A DNA stretch of 64,000 nt from Pseudomonas sp. HN11 (GTDB taxonomy: Bacteria; Pseudomonadota; Gammaproteobacteria; Pseudomonadales; Pseudomonadaceae): assembly GCF_021390155.1 (NCBI RefSeq), contig NZ_CP089985.1:1-64000 (forward strand). Direction: 5' to 3'. The translations under genes and the position numbers were made by a program. The notes under the pieces are model-generated. The model did no database searches. It saw nothing but the letters and a program-made list of their open reading frames with translations, and had not been told where the DNA came from. Below are positions 52,018 through 61,108 of this stretch, piece after piece. How positions within the stretch are numbered: position 1 is the first letter of the stretch; each line of letters starts with the position of its first letter.

Positions 52018-53802
52018 GTGGCGACCATCATGAAGAAAGTAGACGCAGTGATCGTAGGCTTTGGCTGGACCGGCGCGATCATGGCCAAAGAGCTGACGGA
52101 AGCAGGCCTCAACGTGGTAGCGCTGGAGCGCGGTCCGATGCAGGACACTTACCCGGACGGCAACTATCCCCAGGTCATCGACGAGTTGACCTACAGCGTG
52201 CGTAAAAAACTCTTTCAGGACATCTCCAAGGAGACGGTGACCATTCGCCACAGCGTGAATGACGTTGCCCTGCCGAACCGTCAGTTGGGCGCGTTCTTGC
52301 CGGGCAACGGCGTGGGCGGCGCAGGGCTGCACTGGTCGGGCGTGCATTTTCGGGTTGATCCAATCGAGTTGCGCATGCGTAGCCACTATGAGGAACGCTA
52401 CGGCAAACACTTCATTCCCAAAGACATGACCATCCAGGACTTCGGCGTGAGCTACGAAGAGTTGGAACCATTCTTTGATTACGCAGAAAAAGTCTTCGGC
52501 ACCTCCGGCCAGGCCTGGACCGTCAAGGGTCAGCTGGTCGGCGAAGGCCGTGGCGGCAACCCCTATGCACCGGACCGCTCCAACCCGTTCCCGCTGGAGT
52601 CGCAGAAGAACACCGTCTCCGCACAACTGTTTCAGAAAGCAGCTATCGAGGTAGGTTACAAACCCTACAACCTGCCATCAGCCAATACTTCGGGGCCTTA
52701 TACCAACCCTTATGGTGCGCAGATGGGCCCATGCAACTTCTGCGGTTTCTGCAGTGGTTACGTGTGCTACATGTATTCCAAAGCCTCGCCGAACGTGAAT
52801 ATCCTGCCGGCGTTGCGCCAGGTGCCGAACTTCGAGCTGCGGCCCAATTCCCACGTACTCAAGGTCAATCTCGACAGCACCAAAAGCAAGGCTACCGGTG
52901 TGACCTACATCGACGCCCAAGGTCGGGAATGCGAGCAACCGGCGGATTTGGTGATCCTCGGTGCGTTCCAGTTCCACAACGTGCGGTTAATGCTGTTGTC
53001 GGGCATCGGCAAGCCCTACGACCCGATTACCAACGAGGGCGTGGTGGGCAGGAACTTTGCCTACCAGAACATGGCCACCATCAAGGCGTTCTTCGACAAG
53101 GATACCCACACCAACAACTTCATCGGCGCGGGCGGCAACGGCGTTGCCATCGATGACTTCAACGCTGACAACTTCGATCACGGGCCCCATGGCTTTGTGG
53201 GCGGTTCGCCGATGTGGGTCAACCAGGCCGGCAGCCGACCGATTGCCGGTACGTCCAACCCGCCGGGCACCCCGGCCTGGGGCAGCGCGTGGAAGCGCGC
53301 CACCGCCGACTACTACACCCACCAAGTGTCGATGGATGCCCACGGAGCCCATCAATCCTACCGGGGGAACTACCTGGATCTGGACCCGGTGTACCGCGAT
53401 GCCTACGGCCAGCCGTTGCTGCGGATGACGTTCGACTGGCAGGAAAACGACATCAAGATGAACCGCTTCATGGTCGAGAAAATGGGCAAGGTTGCCGAGG
53501 CGATGAACCCCAAGGCGATTGCCGTACTCGGCAAAAAGGTCGGTGAGCACTTCAATACGGCGTCCTACCAGACCACCCACCTCAACGGTGGCGCGATCAT
53601 GGGCACCGATCCGAAAACCAGTGCGTTGAACCGTTATCTGCAGTGCTGGGATGTACACAACGTGTTTGTCCCCGGCGCCTCCGCTTTCCCACAAGGCTTG
53701 GGCTACAACCCTACAGGCCTGGTGGCGGCGTTGACCTACTGGTCGGCGCGGGCAATCCGCGAGCAGTACCTGAAAAACCCCGGCCCACTGGTTCAGGCAT
53801 AA
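52018..53802 (+). CDS. GMC-family dehydrogenase flavoprotein subunit
   Basis: FAD-containing catalytic subunit of a three-component sugar or sugar-acid dehydrogenase, 594 residues. The N-terminal Rossmann motif DAVIVGFGWTGAIMAKEL binds FAD; the C-terminal GMC region contains THLNGGAIMGTDPKTSALN and a final GLGYNPTGLVAAL segment. A cysteine-rich segment, CNFCGFCSGYVC, near residue 240 resembles the Fe-S cluster region of gluconate and fructose dehydrogenases. The substrate is probably gluconate or a ketogluconate but cannot be fixed from sequence. Electrons pass to the cytochrome c subunit encoded next. Confidence 0.93.
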   Translation: MATIMKKVDAVIVGFGWTGAIMAKELTEAGLNVVALERGPMQDTYPDGNYPQVIDELTYSVRKKLFQDISKETVTIRHSVNDVALPNRQLGAFLPGNGVGGAGLHWSGVHFRVDPIELRMRSHYEERYGKHFIPKDMTIQDFGVSYEELEPFFDYAEKVFGTSGQAWTVKGQLVGEGRGGNPYAPDRSNPFPLESQKNTVSAQLFQKAAIEVGYKPYNLPSANTSGPYTNPYGAQMGPCNFCGFCSGYVCYMYSKASPNVNILPALRQVPNFELRPNSHVLKVNLDSTKSKATGVTYIDAQGRECEQPADLVILGAFQFHNVRLMLLSGIGKPYDPITNEGVVGRNFAYQNMATIKAFFDKDTHTNNFIGAGGNGVAIDDFNADNFDHGPHGFVGGSPMWVNQAGSRPIAGTSNPPGTPAWGSAWKRATADYYTHQVSMDAHGAHQSYRGNYLDLDPVYRDAYGQPLLRMTFDWQENDIKMNRFMVEKMGKVAEAMNPKAIAVLGKKVGEHFNTASYQTTHLNGGAIMGTDPKTSALNRYLQCWDVHNVFVPGASAFPQGLGYNPTGLVAALTYWSARAIREQYLKNPGPLVQA

Positions 53803-53814
53803 GGAGCGATGACC

Positions 53815-55113
53815 ATGAAAGCACTTGTTTTCGCGACCTTCGCACTGTTCAGCAGTTGCTCTATCAGCGCCGCTGAAACTGACCTGATCAAGCAAGGTGA
53901 ATACCTGGCCCGCGCGGGTGACTGCGTAGCCTGTCATACCGCCAAGGGTGGCAAACCCTTTGCCGGCGGCCTGCCGATGGAAACCCCCATCGGCGTGATC
54001 TATTCCACCAACATCACCCCCGACAAGACCGGACTGGGCGACTACAGCTTCGATGACTTCGACAAGGCCGTGCGCCATGGCGTCGCCAAGAACGGTAGTA
54101 CGCTTTACCCGGCGATGCCCTATCCGTCTTATGCGCGTGTCAGCGACAGCGATATGCAGGCGTTGTATGCGTACTTCATGAAGGGGGTCGAGCCCGTCGC
54201 CCAGGAGAACAAGGACAGCGACATACCGTGGCCCCTGAGTATGCGCTGGCCGTTGGCGGCATGGCGCTGGATGTTTGCACCTTCAGTCGAGGAGCATCAG
54301 GTGCAAACCGCCGCCGATCCGATGACCAGCCGGGGTGCCTACCTGGTGGAAGGCCTTGGCCATTGTGGCGCGTGCCACACGCCGAGGGCGTTGACCATGC
54401 AGGAAAAAGCCCTGAGTGCTGCGGACGGCAACGCCTTCTTGTCGGGCAGCGCGCCGTTGGAAGGTTGGATCGCCAAGAGCCTGCGCGGTGACCACAAGGA
54501 CGGTCTCGGTAGCTGGAGCGAGGAGCAGCTGGTGCAATTCCTCAAGACTGGCCGCAGCGATCGAAGTGCGGTGTTTGGTGGCATGAGCGACGTTGTCGTC
54601 CACAGCATGCAGTACATGTCGGAAGATGACCTGACGGCTATCGCCCGTTACCTCAAAAGCCTGCCAGCGGTGGATCCCAAGGACCGATCGCACGCGTACG
54701 ACAAGCAAGTGGCCGAGGCATTATGGAAGGGTGATGACAGCCAGCGCGGCGCCTCGGTGTACATCGACAACTGCGCGGCCTGCCATCGTACCGACGGCCA
54801 TGGCTACACGCGGGTGTTCCCGGCGCTGGCGGGCAACCCGGTATTGCAGACGGCGGATGCCACGTCGTTGATCAACATTGTGTTGAACGGTGGCACCTTG
54901 CCAGCAACCCACGCGGCGCCGTCGACCTTCACCATGCCGGCATTCGCCTGGCGTCTATCGGACCAGGAAGTGGCAGATGTGGTCAGCTTTATCCGTGGCA
55001 GCTGGGGCAATCAGGGTGCGCCAGTAAAGGCCAGTCAAGTGACGGACCTGCGCAAGAACGATATGCGTACCACCTCTGGCGATGACCTGGGGCAAGTGAC
55101 ACAAAAACACTAA
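53815..55113 (+). CDS. Triheme cytochrome c subunit of the dehydrogenase
   Basis: Membrane-anchored periplasmic cytochrome, 432 residues, with signal peptide (MKALVFATFALFSSCSISAA). Three haem c sites are visible: C37-V-A-C-H41, C184-G-A-C-H188 and C320-A-A-C-H324. It passes electrons from the flavoprotein to ubiquinone. The ATG at 53815 is chosen over 53809 because AGGAG lies 8 nt before it and only 2 nt before the other. Confidence 0.94.
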   Translation: MKALVFATFALFSSCSISAAETDLIKQGEYLARAGDCVACHTAKGGKPFAGGLPMETPIGVIYSTNITPDKTGLGDYSFDDFDKAVRHGVAKNGSTLYPAMPYPSYARVSDSDMQALYAYFMKGVEPVAQENKDSDIPWPLSMRWPLAAWRWMFAPSVEEHQVQTAADPMTSRGAYLVEGLGHCGACHTPRALTMQEKALSAADGNAFLSGSAPLEGWIAKSLRGDHKDGLGSWSEEQLVQFLKTGRSDRSAVFGGMSDVVVHSMQYMSEDDLTAIARYLKSLPAVDPKDRSHAYDKQVAEALWKGDDSQRGASVYIDNCAACHRTDGHGYTRVFPALAGNPVLQTADATSLINIVLNGGTLPATHAAPSTFTMPAFAWRLSDQEVADVVSFIRGSWGNQGAPVKASQVTDLRKNDMRTTSGDDLGQVTQKH

Positions 55114-55163
55114 GCCTTGCCTGACCGCCAAACGGCACTGGTCAGAACCTTTACACCTCGATA

Positions 55164-55179
55164 CTGTATATAAAAACAG
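55164..55179. promoter_or_regulatory. LexA (SOS) box
   Basis: CTGTATATAAAAACAG matches the CTG-N10-CAG consensus with an AT-rich centre. The palindrome extends outward to CCTCGATACTGT / ACAGTGTCGAGG with a single wobble pair. It lies 15 bp before the ATG at 55195, where LexA would block transcription. Confidence 0.85.
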
Positions 55180-55194
55180 TGTCGAGGCACTTTT

Positions 55195-56253
55195 ATGTCT
55201 ACTCCGCTGCCGCCCCGTGGCCGGGGCACGGCCACCAATCTGCATAATCGCTTTGCGCCTACGGTGAGCGTAGCCGAGGACGATGGCTGGTTTCAGGAAG
55301 TGCCACCGACCCAGGGCACCGAAGTGCGTATCGAGACGGCCAAGAGCATCATCACCCGTAACAATTCGCCGGACTTGCCGTTCGATCGCTCCATCAACCC
55401 CTACCGCGGCTGCGAGCATGGCTGCATCTACTGCTATGCGCGGCCCAGCCATGCTTATTGGGACATGTCGCCGGGGTTGGATTTCGAAACCAGGCTGATC
55501 GCCAAGACCAACGCAGCAGATGTGCTGGAGCAGCAGCTGTCGAAGCCGGGTTATGTGTGCGCGCCGATCAACCTGGGCTCCAATACCGACCCCTACCAGC
55601 CGATCGAGCGCGAGTACAGGATTACCCGACAAACCCTCGAAGTGCTGCTGCGCTATCGACACCCGGTGACCATCATCACCAAGGGCTCGCTGATTCTGCG
55701 CGACCTGGACCTGCTCACCGAGCTGGCGCGCCAGCGATTGGTGGCGGTGATGATCAGCCTCACCAGCCTGGACGATGAACTCAAGCGCATCCTGGAGCCA
55801 CGCACGGCGGCGCCCAAGGCGCGGTTGCGGGCGATTCGGGTTATGCGTGAGGTGGGAATTCCGGTGGGCGTGTTGTGTTCGCCAATGATCCCGATGATCA
55901 ACGACAGTGAATTGGAGAGTTTGCTGACCGAAGCCCATGCCGCCGGCGCGCAAAGTGCGGCGTACATGATGCTGCGCCTGCCGCTGGAGGTGGCGCCGCT
56001 GTTTGAGGAGTGGCTGGCGGCGCATTACCCGCAGCGCGCGGCCCATGTGATGAGCCTGGTGCGCCAGGTGCGTGGTGGAGAGGTGTATGACAGCCGCTTC
56101 GGCGTGCGCATGCGCGGTGAAGGGCCGTTTGCCGATTTGCTGGCTCAACGCTTCAGCAAGGCGGTCAAGCGTCTGGGGCTCGATCGACGGGAAGGTTTCA
56201 ATCTGGATTGCACCGCATTTTGCCCACCGGGCAGACAGATTGCTTTGTTGTAG
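55195..56253 (+). CDS. PA0069-type radical SAM protein
   Basis: A 352-residue radical SAM enzyme of the SPL-like PA0069 family. The 4Fe-4S ligands are C73, C77 and C80 in GCEHGCIYCYA, followed by the TIM-barrel segments (NLGSNTDPYQPIEREYRI, LITKGSL-like strand). Substrate unknown; spore photoproduct lyase relatives act on DNA. The LexA box directly upstream suggests damage-inducible expression, which I recall for the P. aeruginosa homologue. Confidence 0.92.
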   Translation: MSTPLPPRGRGTATNLHNRFAPTVSVAEDDGWFQEVPPTQGTEVRIETAKSIITRNNSPDLPFDRSINPYRGCEHGCIYCYARPSHAYWDMSPGLDFETRLIAKTNAADVLEQQLSKPGYVCAPINLGSNTDPYQPIEREYRITRQTLEVLLRYRHPVTIITKGSLILRDLDLLTELARQRLVAVMISLTSLDDELKRILEPRTAAPKARLRAIRVMREVGIPVGVLCSPMIPMINDSELESLLTEAHAAGAQSAAYMMLRLPLEVAPLFEEWLAAHYPQRAAHVMSLVRQVRGGEVYDSRFGVRMRGEGPFADLLAQRFSKAVKRLGLDRREGFNLDCTAFCPPGRQIALL

Positions 56254-56480
56254 ACTGAAGAGGTGAAATGCGAAATTTTTGTAGGAATGGTCGCGTTTTG
56301 ACATCAATGAAACCCTCGATCTAGAGCGGTTCATTCAGGTTGAGTTAAGTTTCGATGGTTACCTTGTTCAGCGAATGACTGATGATTCGGCGGCCCGGTT
56401 TTATGGCTTTTGCAACTGTTCTTCTAGCCCGGCGTCGAATTGACCTGAAAACTCCCCTGCATTAATCAAGAGGATGAATC
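56254..56480. other. Intergenic region before carbonic anhydrase gene
   Basis: A 227-bp gap without a recognisable gene. No clear hairpin follows the radical SAM stop codon. GAGGATGA precedes the next ATG. Confidence 0.5.
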
Positions 56481-57212
56481 ATGAGTGACAAGGATAAACA
56501 GCCTTTGGCTGCGTCGGCTTCAGCCCCTCAGGTGGCGGAAACCGCCGATGCAGCGATCAAGCATATCGTTGACGGCTTTTTGCATTTCCATCACGACGTC
56601 TTTCCCCAGCAGGAAGAACTCTTCAAGAAGCTCGCCACCGCCCAGAGCCCACGGGCGATGTTCATTACCTGCGCCGACTCGCGCATCGTGCCTGAGCTGA
56701 TCACCCAGAGCTCGCCGGGCGACCTGTTCGTGACGCGTAACGTCGGTAACGTCGTACCGCCTTATGGGCAGATGAACGGCGGTGTTTCCACGGCCATCGA
56801 GTACGCCGTACTTGCACTGGGCGTGCAGCACATCATTGTCTGCGGGCACTCCGATTGCGGCGCCATGCGTGCGGTCCTCAACCCCGCCAGCCTGGAGAAA
56901 ATGCCAACCGTAAGGGCCTGGCTGCGACACGCCGAGGTTGCCAAGTCCATGGTCGAGGACAACTGCGACTGTGCCAATGAAGGTGAGAGCATGAAGGTGC
57001 TGACCGAAGAAAACGTCATCGCCCAACTGCAGCATTTGCGTACCCACCCTTCCGTGGCTTCGCGCATGGCCAATGGTCAGTTGTATATCCACGGTTGGAT
57101 CTACAACATCGAGACCAGCGAAATCCGCGCCTACGATGCCGACCAGTCGGCGTTCCGACCGTTGGGCGGCGACGGGCCGATCCCTTGCGCGACGCCTAAA
57201 GCGCGCTTCTAA
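56481..57212 (+). CDS. Beta-class carbonic anhydrase
   Basis: Zinc enzyme that interconverts CO2 and bicarbonate, 243 residues. Ligands are visible as C64-A-D66-S-R and H123-S-D-C126, with the Cys/Asp/His/Cys set expected for the class. No signal peptide, so cytoplasmic. A SulP transporter gene follows 85 bp later on the same strand. Confidence 0.95.
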   Translation: MSDKDKQPLAASASAPQVAETADAAIKHIVDGFLHFHHDVFPQQEELFKKLATAQSPRAMFITCADSRIVPELITQSSPGDLFVTRNVGNVVPPYGQMNGGVSTAIEYAVLALGVQHIIVCGHSDCGAMRAVLNPASLEKMPTVRAWLRHAEVAKSMVEDNCDCANEGESMKVLTEENVIAQLQHLRTHPSVASRMANGQLYIHGWIYNIETSEIRAYDADQSAFRPLGGDGPIPCATPKARF

Positions 57213-57297
57213 AACACTTCCCTGCCGGGTAAAGCGGTGGCTGCCATGGACGCAGCCGGGCTTTGCCGCGCCCGGTAAATGCCTTGGGAGAGTCATT

Positions 57298-58839
57298 ATG
57301 CGTGCTGCTCAATTGAAAGCTGTATTGCCACGAGAGCTGCTCGCTTCCGTGGTTGTGTTTCTGGTCGCCCTGCCCCTGTGCATGGGTATCGCGATCGCCT
57401 CCGGCATGCCGCCCGCCAAGGGACTGATCACCGGTATCATCGGTGGCCTGGTGGTGGGTTGGCTGGCGGGTTCGCCGTTACAGGTCAGCGGTCCGGCTGC
57501 CGGTTTGGCTGTATTGGTATTTGAACTGGTGCGCCAGCACGGCATGTTGATGCTCGGGCCGATCCTGTTGCTGGCGGGCTTTCTGCAACTGGTCGCCGGG
57601 CGTTTGCGGCTGGGCTGCTGGTTCCGCGTCACGGCGCCGGCGGTGGTGTACGGCATGCTGGCGGGGATTGGTGTGCTGATTGTGCTATCCCAAATTCACG
57701 TGATGCTCGACGGCGCGCCCAAGCCTTCCGGGCTGGATAACCTGGCGGGTTTCCCGGCGGCATTGGCTGAGGCCATCCCGACCCTGGGCGGCGGCCTGGG
57801 CTGGCAGGCGGGATTGCTTGGTTTGTCGACCATGCTGGTGATGTACGCCTGGGATAAATTGCGCCCACAAAGCCTGCGATTCGTGCCGGGCGCCTTGCTG
57901 GGTGTGGGCCTGACTACCGTTGTGAGCCTGGTGCTGGCGTTGCAGGTCAAGCGTGTGGAAGTACCGGAAAACCTCGCCGACGCCATCGATTGGTTGCGCC
58001 CCAGTGACTTGCTGAACCTGGCCGACCCGCAACTGCTGATCGCCGCTTTCGCGGTAGCCTTTATTGCGAGTGCTGAAACCCTGCTCTCCGCCGCGGCGGT
58101 TGATCGTATGCACAGCGGCCAGCGCTCCGATTTTGACAAGGAATTGTCCGCCCAGGGTGTAGGCAACATGCTCTGCGGCTTGGTCGGTGCCTTGCCGATG
58201 ACCGGTGTGATCGTGCGCAGCTCGGCCAACGTACAGGCCGGTGCAACCACGCGTTTTTCAGCAATGTTCCATGGCCTGTGGCTGCTGGCATTCGTGTTAT
58301 TGCTGTCGAGCGTGCTGCAGAGCATCCCGGTAGCGAGCCTGGCGGGTGTACTGGTGTACACCGGGATCAAGCTGGTGGACATCAAGGCCTTCAAGGCTCT
58401 GGGGCGCTATGGGCGGATGCCGATGTTTACCTATGCCGCCACGGCGTTGGCGATCATCTTCACCGACCTGCTGACCGGCGTGCTGGTGGGCTTCGGATTG
58501 ACGCTGGTGAAGCTGGCGTTCAAGGCTTCACGCCTGAAGGTAAGCCTGATCGATTTGCCCCAGGAAGGAGAGATGGAGCTGCGTCTGACAGGGGCGGCGA
58601 CCTTCCTGAAGGTGCCCGCTCTGACGCAGGTCCTGGCAACGGTGCCTGCGGGGACCACTGTGCATGTGCCGTTGAGCAATTTGAGTTACATCGACCATTC
58701 CTGCCTGGAGTTGCTGGAGGAATGGGGACGTGCCAATGCGGCCAAGGGTTCGACGCTGGTGATCGAAGCGCGCGGGTTGAAGCGAAGGCTGGAAGGTCGG
58801 GTCAGAACGACGACGGGAATCGGCTCCGCGCCAGCCTGA
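57298..58839 (+). CDS. SulP family transporter linked to carbonic anhydrase
   Basis: A 513-residue inner-membrane transporter with a shorter N-terminus than the copy at 26243. The first helices (LLASVVVFLVALPLCMGIAI) and the SGPAAGLAVLVFELV segment are followed by a C-terminal STAS domain (LSNLSYIDHSCLELLEEW). Downstream position of a beta-carbonic anhydrase suggests bicarbonate as substrate (inference; this pairing and fusions of the two are known). Start ATG at 57298 has GGGAG upstream; the longer upstream frame overlaps the carbonic anhydrase gene. Confidence 0.9.
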   Translation: MRAAQLKAVLPRELLASVVVFLVALPLCMGIAIASGMPPAKGLITGIIGGLVVGWLAGSPLQVSGPAAGLAVLVFELVRQHGMLMLGPILLLAGFLQLVAGRLRLGCWFRVTAPAVVYGMLAGIGVLIVLSQIHVMLDGAPKPSGLDNLAGFPAALAEAIPTLGGGLGWQAGLLGLSTMLVMYAWDKLRPQSLRFVPGALLGVGLTTVVSLVLALQVKRVEVPENLADAIDWLRPSDLLNLADPQLLIAAFAVAFIASAETLLSAAAVDRMHSGQRSDFDKELSAQGVGNMLCGLVGALPMTGVIVRSSANVQAGATTRFSAMFHGLWLLAFVLLLSSVLQSIPVASLAGVLVYTGIKLVDIKAFKALGRYGRMPMFTYAATALAIIFTDLLTGVLVGFGLTLVKLAFKASRLKVSLIDLPQEGEMELRLTGAATFLKVPALTQVLATVPAGTTVHVPLSNLSYIDHSCLELLEEWGRANAAKGSTLVIEARGLKRRLEGRVRTTTGIGSAPA

Positions 58840-58853
58840 CTATCTCATAGCCT

Positions 58854-58883
58854 TGTGGGGGCCGGGCAAGCCCGGCTCCCACA
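58854..58883. repeat. REP palindrome
   Basis: TGTGGGGGCCGGGC / GCCCGGCTCCCACA hairpin between the convergent SulP and PA0104-type genes. Confidence 0.85.
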
Positions 58884-58907
58884 TTTGATCGTTTGCGACC
58901 CAGCAAA

Positions 58908-59555
58908 TCAAGCCGGCTGATCCAACGCCAACTCAACCCCCAACTGCCGCGACAGGCACGGCCAGCGCTTCCACGCAGCTTCCGTGTCCGGGCTCTTGAG
59001 CGTCTCGCGGTAGGCCTCTACCGACTCCAGCGCAAAGCTGTCCTCGTTGAGCATCTCGTCCACCGCCAAATGCACGGCTTCATCCAATTTGTTGGCGAAC
59101 GCTTCGCCGATCAACTGGTGGGCGATAAGGTTAGCCACCGTGGTATCCGCCGGGATCAAAGGCTGGCCAAAGTGTTTGATATACAGATCGTTCACCTCTT
59201 CAACCAATCGATGTGCCAGGTAGGCCTCGTCCAGCAGCCCGTCAAGGCCTTCGTGACCGGCCAGGATAGCGGGCGGTTGCAGGAAGAAATGCTCGGCGAT
59301 TTTCAGCACCGGCTTGATCTGGCTTTCGATACCGGCCTCGCGAGCCACGTCGTTGGCGGCGTCGAGCAAATCCGGTACGAGGTCGATATAGGCGGTGACA
59401 AAACGGGTCATGACAATGTTGCGATCACCGTCAGCCAGGGAGATGGCCGAATGCAGGTGCGGCAATTGTTTTTCCAGTTGCTGGGCAAGCTGGCCCGTGC
59501 TGGCTTCGTGTTGATGGGCACGGGAAATCTGCTCGCGCAATGCGGCGGTGTTCAT
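58908..59555 (-). CDS. Conserved hypothetical protein (PA0104 type)
   Basis: A 215-residue soluble, mostly helical protein with no motif I can name; the charged EEVNDLYIKHFG and LIAHQLIGEAFANKLDEA segments are typical of its homologues. It has no signal peptide or membrane helix. It lies upstream of and divergent from the cytochrome oxidase operon, as in other pseudomonads. Start at 59555 (MNTAALREQISRAHQHE) gives the natural N-terminus; GGAGC precedes it. Confidence 0.82.
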   Translation of the reverse strand: MNTAALREQISRAHQHEASTGQLAQQLEKQLPHLHSAISLADGDRNIVMTRFVTAYIDLVPDLLDAANDVAREAGIESQIKPVLKIAEHFFLQPPAILAGHEGLDGLLDEAYLAHRLVEEVNDLYIKHFGQPLIPADTTVANLIAHQLIGEAFANKLDEAVHLAVDEMLNEDSFALESVEAYRETLKSPDTEAAWKRWPCLSRQLGVELALDQPA

Positions 59556-59922
59556 GAAAGCTCCAGTGATACAAGCGTAGGAAAAGGGAGAGGATAAGGT
59601 AGCTCGTTTATACGAGCGCCTAAGACGCATTTGTCATAATTATTTCATGGTTATGCGCCCGCGTTATATCGAATTGCCATCGTTCGTCGGATAAACGATT
59701 CCGCCCCCGGTTTTGTTGGTCCTGAACAGTCATTTTTACTCATTTGCCCCTACACATTGCGGGGTTGCAGAGCCTGTCTATACTCGGATTTGTACGCGAT
59801 TAGCTGATGACGCCAGACTGCATAAGCAGGCAAGGCCAGGCGGTTGTAAGCAGTATGGAAGCCGCTCCCTTCGACGCAGGTGCAAACCGGCGGGATAACA
59901 AGAACGATAAGGGGAACCCGCA
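59556..59922. other. 367-bp divergent intergenic region upstream of coxB
   Basis: It holds the promoter annotated at 59757-59784 and a ribosome-binding site near 59910. The rest, including 59600-59740, shows no gene or strong hairpin. Confidence 0.6.
59757..59784 (+). promoter_or_regulatory. Sigma-70-type promoter upstream of coxB
   Basis: TTGCGG and TATACT, each close to consensus, are separated by 16 bp. It lies about 140 bp before the coxB start and is the best candidate for the oxidase operon promoter. Confidence 0.5.
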
Positions 59923-61050
59923 ATGATGCGACATCCACACGTTTGGATGGGCCTCCTGTTATGGTCAGTATTCGGCCAGGCACATGCCGCCTGGACAACG
60001 AATATGGCGCCAGGGGCGACAGAAGTCAGTCACGCTGTGTTCGACCTGCACATGACCATTTTCTGGATCTGTGTGGTGATCGGCATCATCGTGTTTGGCG
60101 CGATGTTCTGGTCGATGATCGTTCATCGCCGGTCCACGGGCCAGGTCGCGGCCAAGTTCCATGAGAGCACCACCGTGGAAATTCTCTGGACCGTCGTGCC
60201 CTTGCTGATCCTGATCGCGATGGCCATTCCAGCCACCAAGACCCTGATCAATATCTACGACAGCAGTGAATCGGATATCGATATCCAGGTTACTGGCTAC
60301 CAGTGGAAGTGGCATTACAAATACCTGGGCCAGGACGTGGAGTTTTTCAGTAACCTCGCCACGCCCGCCGAACAGATCCACAATCAGGCGACCAAGGGCG
60401 AACACTACCTGCTGGAAGTCGACCAGCCGCTGGTATTGCCGGTGGGGGCCAAGGTGCGCTTTCTGGTGACGGCTGCCGACGTGATCCACTCGTGGTGGGT
60501 TCCGGCCTTTGCGGTCAAGCGTGACGCTATTCCCGGCTTCGTCAATGAGGCCTGGACCCGTGTCGAGAAGCCCGGCATCTATCGCGGCCAGTGCGCCGAA
60601 CTGTGCGGCAAGGACCACGGCTTCATGCCCATCGTGGTGGAGGTCAAGTCCAAGGCTGACTACGAAACCTGGCTCGGCGAGCGTAAGGAAGAGGCCGCCA
60701 AGCTCAAGGAACTGACCTCGAAAGAGTGGACGCTGGAAGAGCTGGTCGCGCGTGGCGACAAGGTCTACCACACCACCTGCGTAGCCTGTCACCAGGCTGA
60801 AGGCCAGGGCCTGCCGCCGATGTTCCCCGCGCTCAAGGGCTCGAAAATCGCCACCGGCCCCGCGGCTGATCACTTGAGCATCGTCTACCACGGCAAACCC
60901 GGCACCGCGATGGCGGCCTTCGGCAAGCAACTCTCGGAAGTGGATATCGCCGCCGTGGTGACCTACGAGCGCAACGCCTGGGGCAACAACAAAGGCGACA
61001 TGGTCACGCCTAAAGACGTGCTGGCCATCAAGCAGGCGGAAAGCAAATGA
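59923..61050 (+). CDS. coxB: Cytochrome c oxidase subunit II with fused cytochrome c
   Basis: Receives electrons from cytochrome c into the dinuclear CuA centre. The 375-residue protein has a signal peptide (about 1-22), two membrane helices (about 45-65, 85-105), the CuA ligands H189 and C224-E226-C228-H232-M235, and a C-terminal cytochrome c domain with C286-V-A-C-H290. The fused haem is typical of the Pseudomonas aa3 oxidase (caa3-like). coxA follows 58 bp later. Confidence 0.96.
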   Translation: MMRHPHVWMGLLLWSVFGQAHAAWTTNMAPGATEVSHAVFDLHMTIFWICVVIGIIVFGAMFWSMIVHRRSTGQVAAKFHESTTVEILWTVVPLLILIAMAIPATKTLINIYDSSESDIDIQVTGYQWKWHYKYLGQDVEFFSNLATPAEQIHNQATKGEHYLLEVDQPLVLPVGAKVRFLVTAADVIHSWWVPAFAVKRDAIPGFVNEAWTRVEKPGIYRGQCAELCGKDHGFMPIVVEVKSKADYETWLGERKEEAAKLKELTSKEWTLEELVARGDKVYHTTCVACHQAEGQGLPPMFPALKGSKIATGPAADHLSIVYHGKPGTAMAAFGKQLSEVDIAAVVTYERNAWGNNKGDMVTPKDVLAIKQAESK

Positions 61051-61108
61051 CCTCTTTCAAGGCGCTTACCTCGACCCGCCCCGCCCACTCGCTTGCAGGA
61101 GAACGGCC

